This document shows, piece by piece, positions 47,241 to 57,824 of a DNA stretch of 64,000 bases. A program made the position numbers and the translations under genes. The notes beneath the pieces were generated by a model that was given only the letters and a program-made list of their open reading frames with translations, did not search any database and was not told the origin of the DNA. The stretch comes from Chara braunii. Its lineage: Eukaryota > Streptophyta > Charophyceae > Charales > Characeae. Location of the stretch: assembly GCA_003427395.1 (NCBI GenBank), contig BFEA01000005.1, positions 2,503,417-2,567,416 on the forward strand, in the 5' to 3' direction. Position 1 is the stretch's first letter, and each line of letters starts with the position of its first letter.

Positions 47241-48502
47241 GACTTTGTATTCCAAATGTGGAAGAGATCAAAAGTCTGATCTTGGGGGAGTGTCACGACA
47301 CTGAAGGTCATTTCGGGCGGATAAGACTTATGCAAATCTATTACGTTCCTATACGTGGCCTCGCATGAAACCCGATTGCATTGCATATGTGCAGGGCTGT
47401 CAAGTATGCCAGAGAAATAAGAGCATTACTCAGCCTCCCCTCGGTCTATTGAAACTTTTGCCGATCCCAACCGGTCCAGGAGACTGTGTGTCCATTGACT
47501 TCATGGACACTAAGGTGAAGGGCAGGAATGAGAAAACGCAAGTAATGATTATCGTTGACAGGTTTAGTAAATATGTTGTCTTCGTAGCATTGCCAACAGA
47601 AGCAAAAACGGAATTGGTAATCCGAGAATTCTTCAACCACTGCGTGAAGGATTATGGACATCCCTTGACGATTGTAAGTGACAGAGATTCGCGATTCACA
47701 ACTGAACAATGGCAACAACTAATGAAAATTTATGGCTCTAAGTTGACAATGTCGTCAGGACGACACCCTGAGACAAATGGCAAGACTGAGCAAATGAACA
47801 AGATTTTGCAGCGAACGTTGCGCATGTATATACGTCCCAACCAGGTTGATTGGGACGAGCATTTGCCCAAAGTTGCTAGTGCCTATAATAACTCTGTTCA
47901 CCTGTCTACATGCAGGACTCCTATGGAGTTGCATTTGGGATGGCGTCCGCGCAAAGGCACAACGTCAGATGATAGAACAGACAAACAAGCACAGGAGACC
48001 TTCTCACTTTGCTGTAGGTGATCTAGTATGGGTTAAGTCTAAAGAGTTCGTTCCTGAAGAAAACATCTCTCAAAAGTTACTGCCCGCCTACAGAGGACCT
48101 TGGCAGGTTTTAGATGTGATTGCAGATGTGGATGAACCTTCTTATGTGATTGGGATTCCTCTGCATTTACATACATATCCAGTGTTTCACGCCTCAAAGT
48201 TTTTACCTTGCGTGACAAATGAGTTATTTCCCAGTCGCAAATCGGCGATACCTCCTAGTATGGATGAGAAATATAATGTGGATAAGATTGTTGCTGAAAA
48301 TACTCTTCAGACTAGACGTAGAGGTAGACCCCTGCGACAATATAAAGTAAGATTTGCATATCAGGACCCCAGTGAAGATCGCTGGTTCACAAGAGAAGAA
48401 TTGATCAAGTCTGCACCTCATATTGTGTCTGCTTACGAAAGAGCGAGAAGAGGAGATGAAGGTTTATCTCAGAAGACTTCAAAACTAGGCCGGCGAGAGT
48501 AA
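47241..48502 (+). pseudogene. E1 integrase with C-terminal chromodomain
   Basis: This inserts element DNA into the genome. The HHCC zinc domain is split by a frameshift near 47360: the His pair is in one frame, and C-Q-V-C at about 47404 is in the next. The catalytic core has D (47497-47499), D (47680-47682) and E (47788-47790), with the canonical 35-residue gap between the last two. A second frameshift near 47950-48000 leads to G-P-W (about 48090), the Y-P-V-F-H-A-S-K motif and a chromodomain (about 48265-48450). The chromodomain has Y-K-V-R-F and R-W-F-T-R-E-E-L and would guide insertion to marked chromatin. This places E1 in the chromoviruses. Confidence 0.9.
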
Positions 48503-49754
48503 AAGGGTCTTTACCCGATTCAGACCCTGAATGACGAACGCAACATTATGGGGTCGCTCGACCATAGCCTATCTCGTGAAAAGTCGATCAAATGACATGT
48601 TCTCTGGGTCAAAAGTCACATCCTAACTAAGTGAAGAGTTGTGTCAAAGGTCACAGTCGTGCCCCAGGACGAACAATTGCAACATTCAGTTGTGGGGGTC
48701 ACATCTGTTCATCCAAGGGGTGTGCAAGTCATGTCTGTTTGTGCAAAAGATGTGCCTGTTCGTACAGTAAAAGTGTCTGTTCAAGCAATAGATGTGTCTG
48801 CTCGTAAAGGAGTCAAAGAAACAAAGGTCCCAGTCCAGATTAAAGTCAGAAGGGAAGTCTAAATACAGACTGGAAGTCCAAAATTCAGGCCTAAAAGCCG
48901 CAACAGCAGCAGACATTAGGCAAAGGTACTGGGACACATTCTGCGGTGGTCTGGGACTGGGCAAGGACCCAAGGAGGACTGATTCAGACCTCGCAAAGGG
49001 AGGCCAACACTAGGCCAGCCTCCCTACACGACATATTCTCCATTGGCATTGATGCGTGCAAGTGCTGTGGCATTTGTGCACTAGAGTGCAGGGAGAGAGC
49101 GCTGGCTTGAGAGCTACGCCAGGAAGGAGATGTGCTGGGCGCTGATTGGCAGAAGCAGCCATAGTTGCGCCAACTATATTAGTAGAGGTAGAAGGGTTAG
49201 TAGCAGGTACTAGTGAGTAACATTCAAAGTAGATTCTCGTAAGTAGGGAGTGTGCATGCATGATGAGACGACAGGATCAGAACAAAGATCTTGAGAGAGA
49301 AGAGAGAGGGAAGACAAGTTCCTAAGTTGGATATGGTGGTAACTTACCTGCTGGCGCCATACCTGTGATCTGGGGCATACGCTGGCAGAGCCAGGCCCTA
49401 TGTTGGCGGTTGATTGAAGGCGACTTGTGATCTGTTGGCGCTGAACTCTTGAACTCGAGATACTCTTTATATAATGTGATTTTGATAATATGAGTTGCGT
49501 TTTCTGGTTCTTATCTCATCTCGACTTGGCTTTGTGTGACGTTTTTCTAGCTATGTCTTGACATCAATGCATGCGAAGTGATACACTCCAGCAAGCAGTG
49601 AAATGACAGGTTCCTTACATATACATTATGGTGCGGTAGGCATCTCGAGTGTTCTAGTGCAGTCTGTGTATAGTGTTGTAGCTTATGAGCGACAGGGAGG
49701 ACACTAGAGAGGACGACTGGATCTTGCGATCGGCCAGAAACCCAATTGCCCATT
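48503..49754 (+). other. Region between E1 and E2, likely LTR-derived
   Basis: No gene is seen. At 48690-48830 a ~22-base unit (GTGTCTGTTCxTGCAAxAGAT) recurs about five times. A TATA-like CTTTATATAATG lies at 49460-49471. The segment ends ...TTGCCCA (49752), two bases before a primer-binding-site-like sequence, as a 5' LTR should. I could not match it to the E2 3' LTR (55488-56426), so its assignment stays open. It may be an LTR of E1 or a foreign LTR. Confidence 0.4.
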
Positions 49755-49767
49755 TGGCATCAGAACC
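49755..49767 (+). other. E2 primer-binding site candidate
   Basis: TGGCATCAGAACC resembles the plant tRNA-Met-type site TGGTATCAGAGCC. It lies about 100 bases before the gag frame and two bases after a CA that could end an LTR. Confidence 0.55.
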
Positions 49768-49866
49768 AGAGGGCAACAAATACTTGTTTCGCTGCAGCAG
49801 CAAAGAAGAGCTAGGGCCACAAAGGAAAGTAGGGCATTCGCAAGCAAGGCCGCTACTTTAGCAGTC

Positions 49867-51812
49867 ATGGCCACTGCCGCGCAACAAACTTCTCAGGCTA
49901 GTAGTTCAGGTTCTGTTGGGTCAATGGTCGCCCAGACCGTGAGTCAGTGCACTCGCGTTGTGGCAAGCCAGCCAATAGTGTTCACCCCCGAGGAGGTTGC
50001 CATACAACGAGTAGCGATTCGCGAGGCACAGCTACAACAGGCGTTAGGAGAGATTAAGGCAGAGAAAGAGAAAATGATTAGAAGAAGAACCAGGATGCAG
50101 CGAAGGCAAGCGAACGTTAGTGAGTTAGAGGAGATGGACCTGACGCATATGACTAATGATGTGAGGACCATATGGTCCGTCCTGCTAGATGTACTTGAAA
50201 TGCAGGACCACCAGATGACTCTCCTTCAGGACATTTAGAAGAGTTTAGCCGTATTGGTCGGACGAGCGCAGGCTGCGCCATCGCCGTTCAGGCCAGGTGC
50301 CTGGCCCGTTGCACAACCTCCTCCTTTTGTCCCACCGGTGACTGGGGTATCCCCATATGCATCGGTCCAACCCGTTACCCTGGGTATGCCCTTGACAGGC
50401 GGGTTCTCAGCAGGTCCTAGTTTGCAGGTTCCTGTACAGACAATGTATTCCCAACCTCCGTTGCAGATTGTAGTCACAACGCAACTTGTTGTCTCGCAGT
50501 CTGTACAGCCGCATGGTACACAGCCCCTGCAATTAGTGCAGCAGCCTGCGCCACAGGGTCCACAGTCTCGATTGGTGCAGATACCGGGACAAAGTCAGTG
50601 GGTACCAAAGACGACCATCGCTGCTCCTAAGCCCTTCACAGGGGATAAGAGGGGCGAAGAGCTCGACACTTGGTTTAGGGCAGTGTCGGTTATGTCAAGT
50701 GTAAGCTTACCTTGCCGCATGAGGAAGTGCTTGTGGCTGCATCCTACCTAGAGGGAAGTGCAGCAAGATGGTTGAGTGGTTTAGTGCAGTTACAGGGGTA
50801 CGATCATGATTTTCTCGCTTGGGCAGCCCACCAAAAACTGGAGGACTTCCTAAAGATGGTGGAAGACAGGTGGCATGATCCTCAGGAGGCCCAAAAAGCC
50901 ACTGGCGCGATCCTGAAACTGCACACGTGGCAGTTCAAGTCAGTTAGGGAGGCCACTGACGCTGTAGAGCGTCTGGTCTGTGTCCCTGGGTGCGCTATGA
51001 CCCCCAGGTCTTACTCACCTCATACCTGAGATGCTTTCCTATGCCTCTTAGGAATCAGTTGGTAGGTGAGGCCAACATCAATGTTCACAACTTTCCCTCA
51101 TTCAGCAAGAAGGCCCTAGACCTTGAGGCAAAGATAGGGCATGGACATAATCCCACAGCGGATGGTAGGAAGAAAACACTGCCTCCCAATTGGAAAGCGA
51201 AGGGTCGCATTATGTTTGTCGATAATGATGGTTCAATCATCGAGTTAGACGACAACTTCCAGGAGGGAGAAGGTTCAGAGGCTGGGAGCGTAGAAGCTTC
51301 AGGGGGTGGAGGAGGCAAAGATAGGGCATGGACATAATCCCACAGCGGATGGTAGGAAGAAAACACTGCCTCCCAACTGGAAAGCGAAGGGTCGCATTAT
51401 GTTTGTTGATAATGATGGTTCAACCATCGAGTTAGACATCAACTTCCACGAGGGAGTAGGTTCAGAGGTTGGCAGCGTAGAAGCTTCAGGGGGTGGAGTT
51501 GTCGCTGCCGTAGCACAAAAAGGTAAGGCGCCCGGTAGACGCCGTGGAGGTTCTCGGTCAAGTAGTCAAGTTGACCCCAATGCTCCTCCATGGGACAAAG
51601 CGGGTCTCACTGAGGACAAGTGGAGAGATCGGTACACATGGCAGGCTTGTATCCGTTGTGGCCAATATGGTCATAACCAATTCAAGTGCCGAAACAAGAA
51701 GGTGACCGAAAAAATCCCGTTTACGATGGGGCAGGCGTTGGGATCCTCCCATCCCGTCGGTAGCAATGTAGCTAGTACTTCTGGCACTGCTCCGGGAAAC
51801 ACGTCGGGCTAG
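49867..51812 (+). pseudogene. gag: E2 gag with zinc knuckle, broken
   Basis: A Gln/Ala-rich start (49867) is followed by a coiled-coil-like stretch (residues 50-75) and a TAG at 50236. A Pro/Gln-rich linker runs to about 50600. Then comes the Ty3 Gag capsid-type region (P-F-x-G-D-K near 50636, A-A-R-W-L-S near 50765). Frameshifts fall near 50700 and 51000. A 187-bp tandem duplication (51125-51311, 51312-51498) shifts the frame again. The knuckle C-x2-C-x4-H-x4-C follows at about 51650-51690. ATG at 49867 is chosen because it is the first in frame after the primer-binding site. Confidence 0.85.
51125..51498 (+). repeat. 187-bp tandem duplication inside E2 gag
   Basis: Bases 51125-51311 and 51312-51498 are nearly identical direct copies. 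As 187 is not a multiple of three, the duplication shifts the gag frame by one base. Removing one copy would put the knuckle back in the upstream frame. Confidence 0.92.
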
Positions 51813-51873
51813 TAGGAATAGTAGCTGTTCCTGCTAGGGTCGATGTGGTAACACACCCTCACCATCTCGAGAG

Positions 51874-52149
51874 ATGACCCAAGCTATTGACTTCAGCGTC
51901 GTCCCCCAAACACATTCAGACCCATCGAGCCTCTGTTCGATGAATGTGTTTGAGTCCTTAGAGGAGCTAGAGGAGGAGTGGTCTAGATCAGCCCCACTAG
52001 CTTCTTGGACGACATTGGTCAAAGCCCTGAAGGGTGAGATGTTCGTCAGTGAGGTGGTCGTTGGCGGCCGCAAGGCCGGGGCCTATTATGACACTTGCTC
52101 GACTAGGAAATTAATAAGTCGCGCGCGCGTTAAGAGGCTGGGCTTATAG
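51874..52149 (+). pseudogene. E2 protease remnant
   Basis: The expected D-[ST]-G-[AS]-T motif reads D-T-C-S-T (near 52090). The active-site Gly is replaced by Cys, so activity is doubtful. The downstream I-S-x-x-x-V-K-R-L-G-L matches the usual helix. A stop follows at 52147. The stretch to 52327 is out of frame. Confidence 0.65.
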
Positions 52150-52326
52150 GGGCAAGTGCAGCACCTGAGTCAACCTGTGGAGTCGACCTGTGCCAACAAA
52201 CAACGCATGGTAGTCAACGACTACCTCTAGGATGTCAAGTGATGTTTCCCGTACGCGGAAGGGGAATTAAGACGTCACGGCTCGTTCCTAGTGAGCGATG
52301 AATTTCCCATGAATATGTTGTAAGGT

Positions 52327-53511
52327 ATGTACTACCTCTCTGTGGCACAGCCCCAGTTTGACTGGGACCGAAAAGTGGTCAAATACACTTTGCCAGGTGG
52401 GGGGACCGCCAGATTACATAAGTTCAAAGGTAGTAGTCTGATAGAGTCCCGCGGATGCATGTGTGCAGCCGCGTTCTGTAATTACGATAAGCAAAATCAG
52501 GAGGGTATATATCTAGTTTATGTTTTTGATGCAAGCGAGCCGGTGAAAATGTCGCCGGAGATAGAGGGAGTAGTTGCTAAGTACCCTAATCTATTTGAAG
52601 AGCCGACAGGGGTTGTTGAGAGGGAGGTCGTCCACGCGATAGAGATTATCCCAAGGTCTAGCATCCCAAAGGGTCGGATCTATCAGATGTCTCCAGGTGA
52701 GTTTGGCGAGCTTCGTCGATAACCCAAGGAACTCGTAGAAAAGCGGTGGATCCTCCCGATTGTTTCTCCTTCTGGTTCACCAGTCTTATTTGTACCAAAG
52801 AAAAAGAAAGGAACACTTAGGATGTGCATTGACTATAGAGGCCTCAATGCCATCACTGTAAAGAACAAAGAGCCCCTACCGCGCATCGATGATTTGCTAG
52901 ATAGAGTGTAAGGGTGTCGGTACTTCAGTAAGATAGATCTGAAGTCCGGGTACCATCAGATTGCAATCCGGTCTGAGGATCAACACAAAACCACATTTCA
53001 GACCAGGTACGGTCTGTACGAGTTTGTAGTGATGCCTTTTGGCCTTTGCAATGCTCCTGGCACCTTTCAGCATGCCATGAATCGGATATTTCATGACTAC
53101 TTGGATAAGTTTGTCATCGTGTACCTCGATGACATACTTATTTTTAGTAAGACTGTCGAGGAGCACGTTGCGCAGTTGGACAAAGTCCTTAGTCTTCCGC
53201 GACAACACAAGTTCAAGATCAACGGTGAGAAGTGTGACTTTGGCCGCACCCATGTCTTGTGCTTGGGTCATGAGATTTCCGCGGAGGGATTGAAGCCCGA
53301 TGACGTGAAGGTGACCAGCATTCGTGATTTGCCACGTCGTCAGCTTGTGATTGAGATGAGATCTTTCTTAGGGATGACAGACTACTATAGGACTTTCGTG
53401 AAGAATTATAGTATAGTGGCTGCCCCTTTGACTGATCTGACCCGCCTTGACACCCCACGGGAGTGGACAAATGAGTGTGAGGTTGCTTTCAGACATCCAA
53501 GCATACGTTGA
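52327..53511 (+). pseudogene. E2 reverse transcriptase, two in-frame stops
   Basis: One frame runs across the whole domain with a TAA at 52720 and another at 52909. Motifs: [10 protein letters not shown]-x-K-K near 52760, [41 protein letters not shown] at 53122-53133, and the thumb F-L-G-M-T-D-Y-Y-R. Catalytic Asp residues are kept. The frame shifts near 53510 into RNase H. Confidence 0.92.
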
Positions 53512-54060
53512 CGTACTACGAGGTCTTGAAACTTCCTGATCCTGATAAACCGTTTGTAGTAACCACGGATGCCAGTCAATATGGCATTGGTTCCGTACTT
53601 GTGCAACAGGAGGGAAAAAAGTTAAGGCCTGTCGAGTACATGTCTAAGAAGATGCTGTCTCAAAAGTTGGCCAAGTCCACCTATCAGAAGGAACTCTATG
53701 CGGTTTACAAGGCTCTGACCCATTGGAGGCACTATCTCCTTGGGAGGTTCTTCATCCTCAGGACTAATCATCAAACCTTGAGGTGGATGAGAACTCAGTC
53801 GGTGCTCTCTTACGCTCTGAAGCATTGGATCGAAGTCATTGAGCAGTATGACTTCGACCCGCAGTATCTGAAAGGGGAGTACAACAAGGTTGTTGATGCC
53901 TTGTCGCGTAGACTTGATTTCTCAGGTGGGTTGATTACTGAGTTCGACCTTACGGACAATGTTACTTGTTCTTTGGTGGAAGCCTATCGCGAGGAGCAGT
54001 TCATATCTGAGATCGTACGCAGACTTGAGACGAAGGATAAGAAGACTTCTACCGAGTTTT
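53508..54060 (+). pseudogene. E2 RNase H
   Basis: T-T-D-A-S (near 53566) and K-E-L-Y-A are intact, as is V-D-A-L-S-R (near 53893). The T-D-H-x-x-L-x-W motif reads T-N-H-Q-T-L-R-W, so a conserved Asp is now Asn. A TGA ends the frame at 54060. Confidence 0.88.
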
Positions 54061-55451
54061 GAGTTGATCAACGGCTTGCTGTTCCTTCAGAAGGGGATAA
54101 ACGTTTGTGTGTCGCAAATAGAGAGTCTTTGCGTAGTTTATTTTTAGGAGAATGTCATGACGCCACCAGCCATTTTGGTTTCAAGAAGACTGCAGCCAAT
54201 TTGTTGCAGCGGTTCTGGGGGCCCACGATGATGAGAGATGCTAAGCTGTACGTGGAGACTTGCCAGGTCTGTCAGAGAGACAAGCCCCGTACATAGGCCC
54301 CTCTTGGGCTCCTCAAGCCCCTTCCAATTTGGGAAAGGTCTAGTGAGAGCCTATCCATGAACTTCATGGACACGCTGGTTACCAGCAAGAGCGGAATGAG
54401 ACACATCTTTGTTATTGTGAATAGGTTTAGTAAGTACGCTAGGTTAGTTGCAATGTCGGAGACAGCGAAGATTGAGCATGTGATTAAGCTGTTCAAAGAG
54501 AACTGGGTTAGAGATTTTGGATTGCCAAAGTCTATAGTCAGTGACCGTGATGTGTGATTCACAAGTGAACTGTGGAAAGCCGCAGCTGCAGAACAGGGAA
54601 CGCAGCTGCAGATGACATCAGGAAACCATCCCGAAGCGAATGGGCAAGCAGAACAGTTGAACTGCGCTGTACAACACTTGCTGAGGCATTACATCAAGCC
54701 AAATCAAGTAGACAGGGATGAGAAACTGACTCTCATTGCCAGCTTGTACAACAACGCGGTCCACAGTGCAACGGGCGTGAGCCCGAATAATCTGCTATTA
54801 ACCTTTAAGCCTAGACTGACCTTGGATTTCTTACTACCTGAGAACCAGCCCCATGCTGCACCTGGGACTTTAGAGTTTGCTTATCGATATGAGCAGCTGA
54901 TGCAGCAGGCTGTTGAGCAGATGCACAAAGCACAGGCGGCGATGATAGAGTCTGAGAACAAACACCGCCCATCCACGTTTCAGGTAGGAGAGAGAGTCAT
55001 GGAGGACGGGATCTCCCGCAAGCTCATGCCACAATACTTTGGACCATGGGAGATTCTGGATGTTGTTGGGAAGGAAACAGATGGGCTGTCTTATGTTGTT
55101 CGCATCCCTGGTCACTTACGCACTTATCCTGTTTTCCACGCCTCAAAGCTTGCACCTTTTAAAGAAACAGATCAGTTTCCATCTCGTCGCTCAATGCTAC
55201 CCCCAACCATGGATGGAGAGGTCGACATTGATGATATTGTTGACCACCGGGAGATGCCAGTTCCAAGACTAACAGGCAGAGGACGTCCTTCGAAACCGAA
55301 GCTGCAGTATCGAGTTCGGTTCAGACATCACACTGATCCAAGGGAGGACAGATGGTTCACAAGGGAGGAACTGTTGCAGACCGCTCCACAGGTAGTTGCC
55401 CACTATGAGAAGTCTTTACGGAAAGGAAAGCGCCAGATTATCAAAGACTGA
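54060..55451 (+). pseudogene. E2 integrase with chromodomain, two stops
   Basis: From 54105 to 55451 one frame is kept, with a TAG at 54294 and a TGA at 54555. The HHCC zinc domain has C-Q-V-C near 54263. In the core the first catalytic Asp is Asn (54360-54362). The second Asp (54543-54545) and the Glu (54651-54653) are kept with the 35-residue gap. Then come G-P-W (about 55041), Y-P-V-F-H-A-S-K and a chromodomain (about 55216-55420) with Y-R-V-R-F and R-W-F-T-R-E-E-L. It is closely similar to the E3 protein at the right edge. Confidence 0.92.
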
Positions 55452-55476
55452 ACTTCTCAGAGGACTAGCGAAGTAT

Positions 55477-55487
55477 GGAGGAGGGAA
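55477..55487 (+). other. E2 polypurine tract
   Basis: GGAGGAGGGAA directly precedes the TG of the 3' LTR, the expected plus-strand primer site. The same place in E3 (minus strand, 63476-63466) reads purine-rich GATGAGAGAA. Confidence 0.8.
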
Positions 55488-56426
55488 TGCGAGGCACAAG
55501 GCCTCGATAAGCCCCACTGGGCCCTATTTGCAACAGCGTCGGCCGCCCTAAGTGAAGGCAAGCTCGGCAGACCCTCAGAGGCCTATTTTGGACTATTTCG
55601 CAATTGGGGAAAATTTAGGCAGTTGCACTGCGCCAGTTGGTTGGAAGGGCCCAGACCCTGGTTTCCTTTATCAAATGCATCTGAGTCAGGCCCTGGGCGA
55701 GATTCGCAGCATAGGCCCAACTCAGGTTGTGGGCAGTTCGACACAGGTAACTGTCAGGAGCCCTGAGCCAATTCTTTTTGTCTGCGCCTCAATCTACCAG
55801 GGCCTACCGGAAGCTTCTTGGAAAGGCCCAACGCAGCCTGGGACAGAACGCACACAGGCCATTTCCATATAGCAAAGGGTCTGCCTCCGCATTATTCATT
55901 CGGGTGCTGGCTGCATGCTGCGCAAGCGCTGCTGTGCTGAAGCTGGCTAGCACTCACGCGCTCACGCGCGAGCTGGAAGGAGCAGGCAGCCATACCCAAG
56001 CTGCGCTGCTGTTAGCTGGGTGTGGCGCTTGGTGGTCCTTGGGTGCATGTCGCATCTGTGTGTTGGGGAACGAGGTTGTGAATGATGCGAGAGACATACC
56101 TGGTGCTGGAAGCGTGCAGCATTGGCCGCTATCTGCTCGTACTTCAGGAGAACTGTTGTCGTCATCTTCGGCATTGTAGTCTAGGCTAGATAGGATCTGC
56201 CATCTGTAGTCTGGGCGCCGAGCGCCAGATAGGATATCAACATTGGTTCGTCGTTGATGATGATGATGAGACTATTCCAGCATTGTCAATTATGAGCTTC
56301 TGGTGTACTCTTATTTGGTGAAACTCGTGATGCAATTCTGTTTTTGGTTCGAGGTCACAACTATCTGGTCTTATGTGTATGATGCTGTTTAATTGCTGAA
56401 GCTCACTATTGCTCATCTTCCTTGCA
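55488..56426 (+). mobile_element. E2 3' LTR
   Basis: It starts TGCGAGG after the polypurine tract and ends CTTCCTTGCA. The reverse complements of 59698-60727 and 62475-63465 share its start, the 'CCGCCCTAAGTGAAGGC' block, 'CAGTTGC-GCGCCA', the GGCGC-GAGCGCC palindrome and the end. Length is 939 bp. The central part is diverged from the other two. Confidence 0.82.
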
Positions 56427-56689
56427 AAAACCAAAACATAAAAAAAAAAACATATGTTATGCAGAAAAATAAAACTGAACAACTTTTGCCTCAGGTCACA
56501 TCAAAATTCTTTACCGAATTAAAAACATATATATATATTGTCAAACACATATATATTGTCACATCACTACAAACTAAAAAAGCGCTTTTTGCGGAACAAA
56601 GAATAAAAGCAAAAAACGGGCACAGTGATAACACGCAAAAATAAAAATAAAAAGAAAAACAAAAAGAAAAAACAAGGTCAGATTGAAAC

Positions 56690-56823
56690 CATTAAATTTC
56701 TCATTCTTCTTTGAACTCCACCTCCACTATGCCTCTCACGTACAAGGCTCGCCACGTTGATGAAGTTGAGCGCGAGCTGCCCCCATCCCCGTATGCCATA
56801 ACAGCCCACTTGCACGCTGTGAG
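56690..56823 (-). CDS. Exon-like segment, unknown protein, copy 1
   Basis: Read on the minus strand, a pyrimidine-rich tract ending CTCTCACAG looks like a 3' splice site. An open frame of about 45 codons follows (starting V-Q-V-G-C-Y-G-I-R-G-W) and ends in TGA. A near-identical segment lies at 57651-57782, about 960 bases away, with its own acceptor. One substitution (Ile/Val) plus a few near the end separate the two. I do not recognise the protein. Lack of frame-breaking changes between copies hints at coding, but the copies are recent. Confidence 0.4.
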
Positions 56824-56962
56824 AGAGGCAGAGTGAAGGGGAAGGTGTTAAANATGTCACCAAGCAACTGACACATGCATGAGCCAGCGTAGAAGGATTA
56901 TCCCAAAGAACAGGGAACAAGAGGTGAGTGGGCATGGAGGCAGCCGCCCGGGTCTGACCAAC

Positions 56963-57076
56963 CTTAGGCGGGCCGTAACTATACCCACTGCACGGGAAAG
57001 GGGTGCAACCCGTGCCCTCCTTAGGCGGGCCGTAACTATACCCACTGCACGGGAAAGGGGTGCAACCCGTGCCCTT
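56963..57076 (-). repeat. 57-bp tandem duplication, in frame
   Basis: Two identical 57-bp units (56963-57019, 57020-57076). On the minus strand they keep an open frame and encode a 19-residue repeat (starting R-A-R-V-A-P-L-S-R). Each unit has GCACGGG/CCCGTGC inverted arms. Confidence 0.9.
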
Positions 57077-57228
57077 GCGGTGACCGCCATCACAATCACA
57101 TCATGCACTGAAGGAAAAAGTGTACATAACAGCTGTACACAACACATAGACAAGACGGAATGTACATCACGAATGTCCATGTAAGGGGTGTACAACAGAA
57201 ATGAACATGGTCACAATACCAAACTTAC

Positions 57229-57334
57229 CAAAAAATGACAAACAACCATGCAGAACTTTTGTAACAACATTTGTCATAAGAAACAATGGAGGAGCCGAGT
57301 TCACCATGAAACCAGCCAAATAGGCATACAGCTC
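57229..57334 (-). CDS. Exon-like segment with canonical splice sites, unknown protein
   Basis: On the minus strand, CTTCGCAG precedes base 57334 and GGTAAGTTTGG follows base 57229, giving a 106-bp exon. The frame starting E-L-Y-A-Y-L-A-G-F is hydrophobic and could be a membrane segment. Another acceptor-like CTCTTGCAG lies near 57482. These segments may belong to a multi-exon gene duplicated around 56.7-57.8 kb. Its relation to the RING gene just upstream is unclear. Confidence 0.35.
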
Positions 57335-57516
57335 CTGCGAAGGAGGCANGAGAGTCGTTAAGGAAGGGGGTGAGAACAACATAAAAAGAAAGATGTAGGA
57401 GATAAGAGAAAGAATAGATTGTCTTCCACAAAAAAAGTAAGTGTCTGGTTGTACAGGCCCAATGCTCGCCGCTCAATCTGCAAGAGCAGAGGGCTAGCAA
57501 CATCGGAGAATATATT

Positions 57517-57812
57517 GTCACATCACTACAAACTAAAAGAGCGCACTTTGCAGAAAAAAGAATAAAAGCAAAAAACGGGCACAGTGATAACATGCAAAAA
57601 TAAAAAGAAAAAGAAAAACAAAAAGAAAAAACAAGGTCAGATTGAAACCATTAAATTTCTCATTCTTCCGTGAACTCCACCTCCACTGTGCCTCTCACGT
57701 ACAAGGCTCGCCACGTTGACGAAGTTGAGCGCGAGCTGCCCCCATCCCCGTATGCCATAACAGCCCACTTGCACGCTGTGAGAGAGGCAGAGTGAAGGGG
57801 AAGGTGTTAAAC
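57517..57812 (-). repeat. ~295-bp duplicate of 56560-56857
   Basis: Both copies run from 'GTCACATCACTACAAACTAAA' through an A-rich tract to the exon-like segment and 'GGGAAGGTGTTAA'. Identity is high by eye. After the end of the block the two flanks differ completely. Confidence 0.9.
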
Positions 57813-57824
57813 ACAAGGAAAAGC

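Noticed and set aside
49020-49752. Definite 5' LTR of E2
   Set aside because: TATA-like sequence, terminal CA and primer-site spacing fit, but no match to the E2 3' LTR was found. It is reported only as a candidate.
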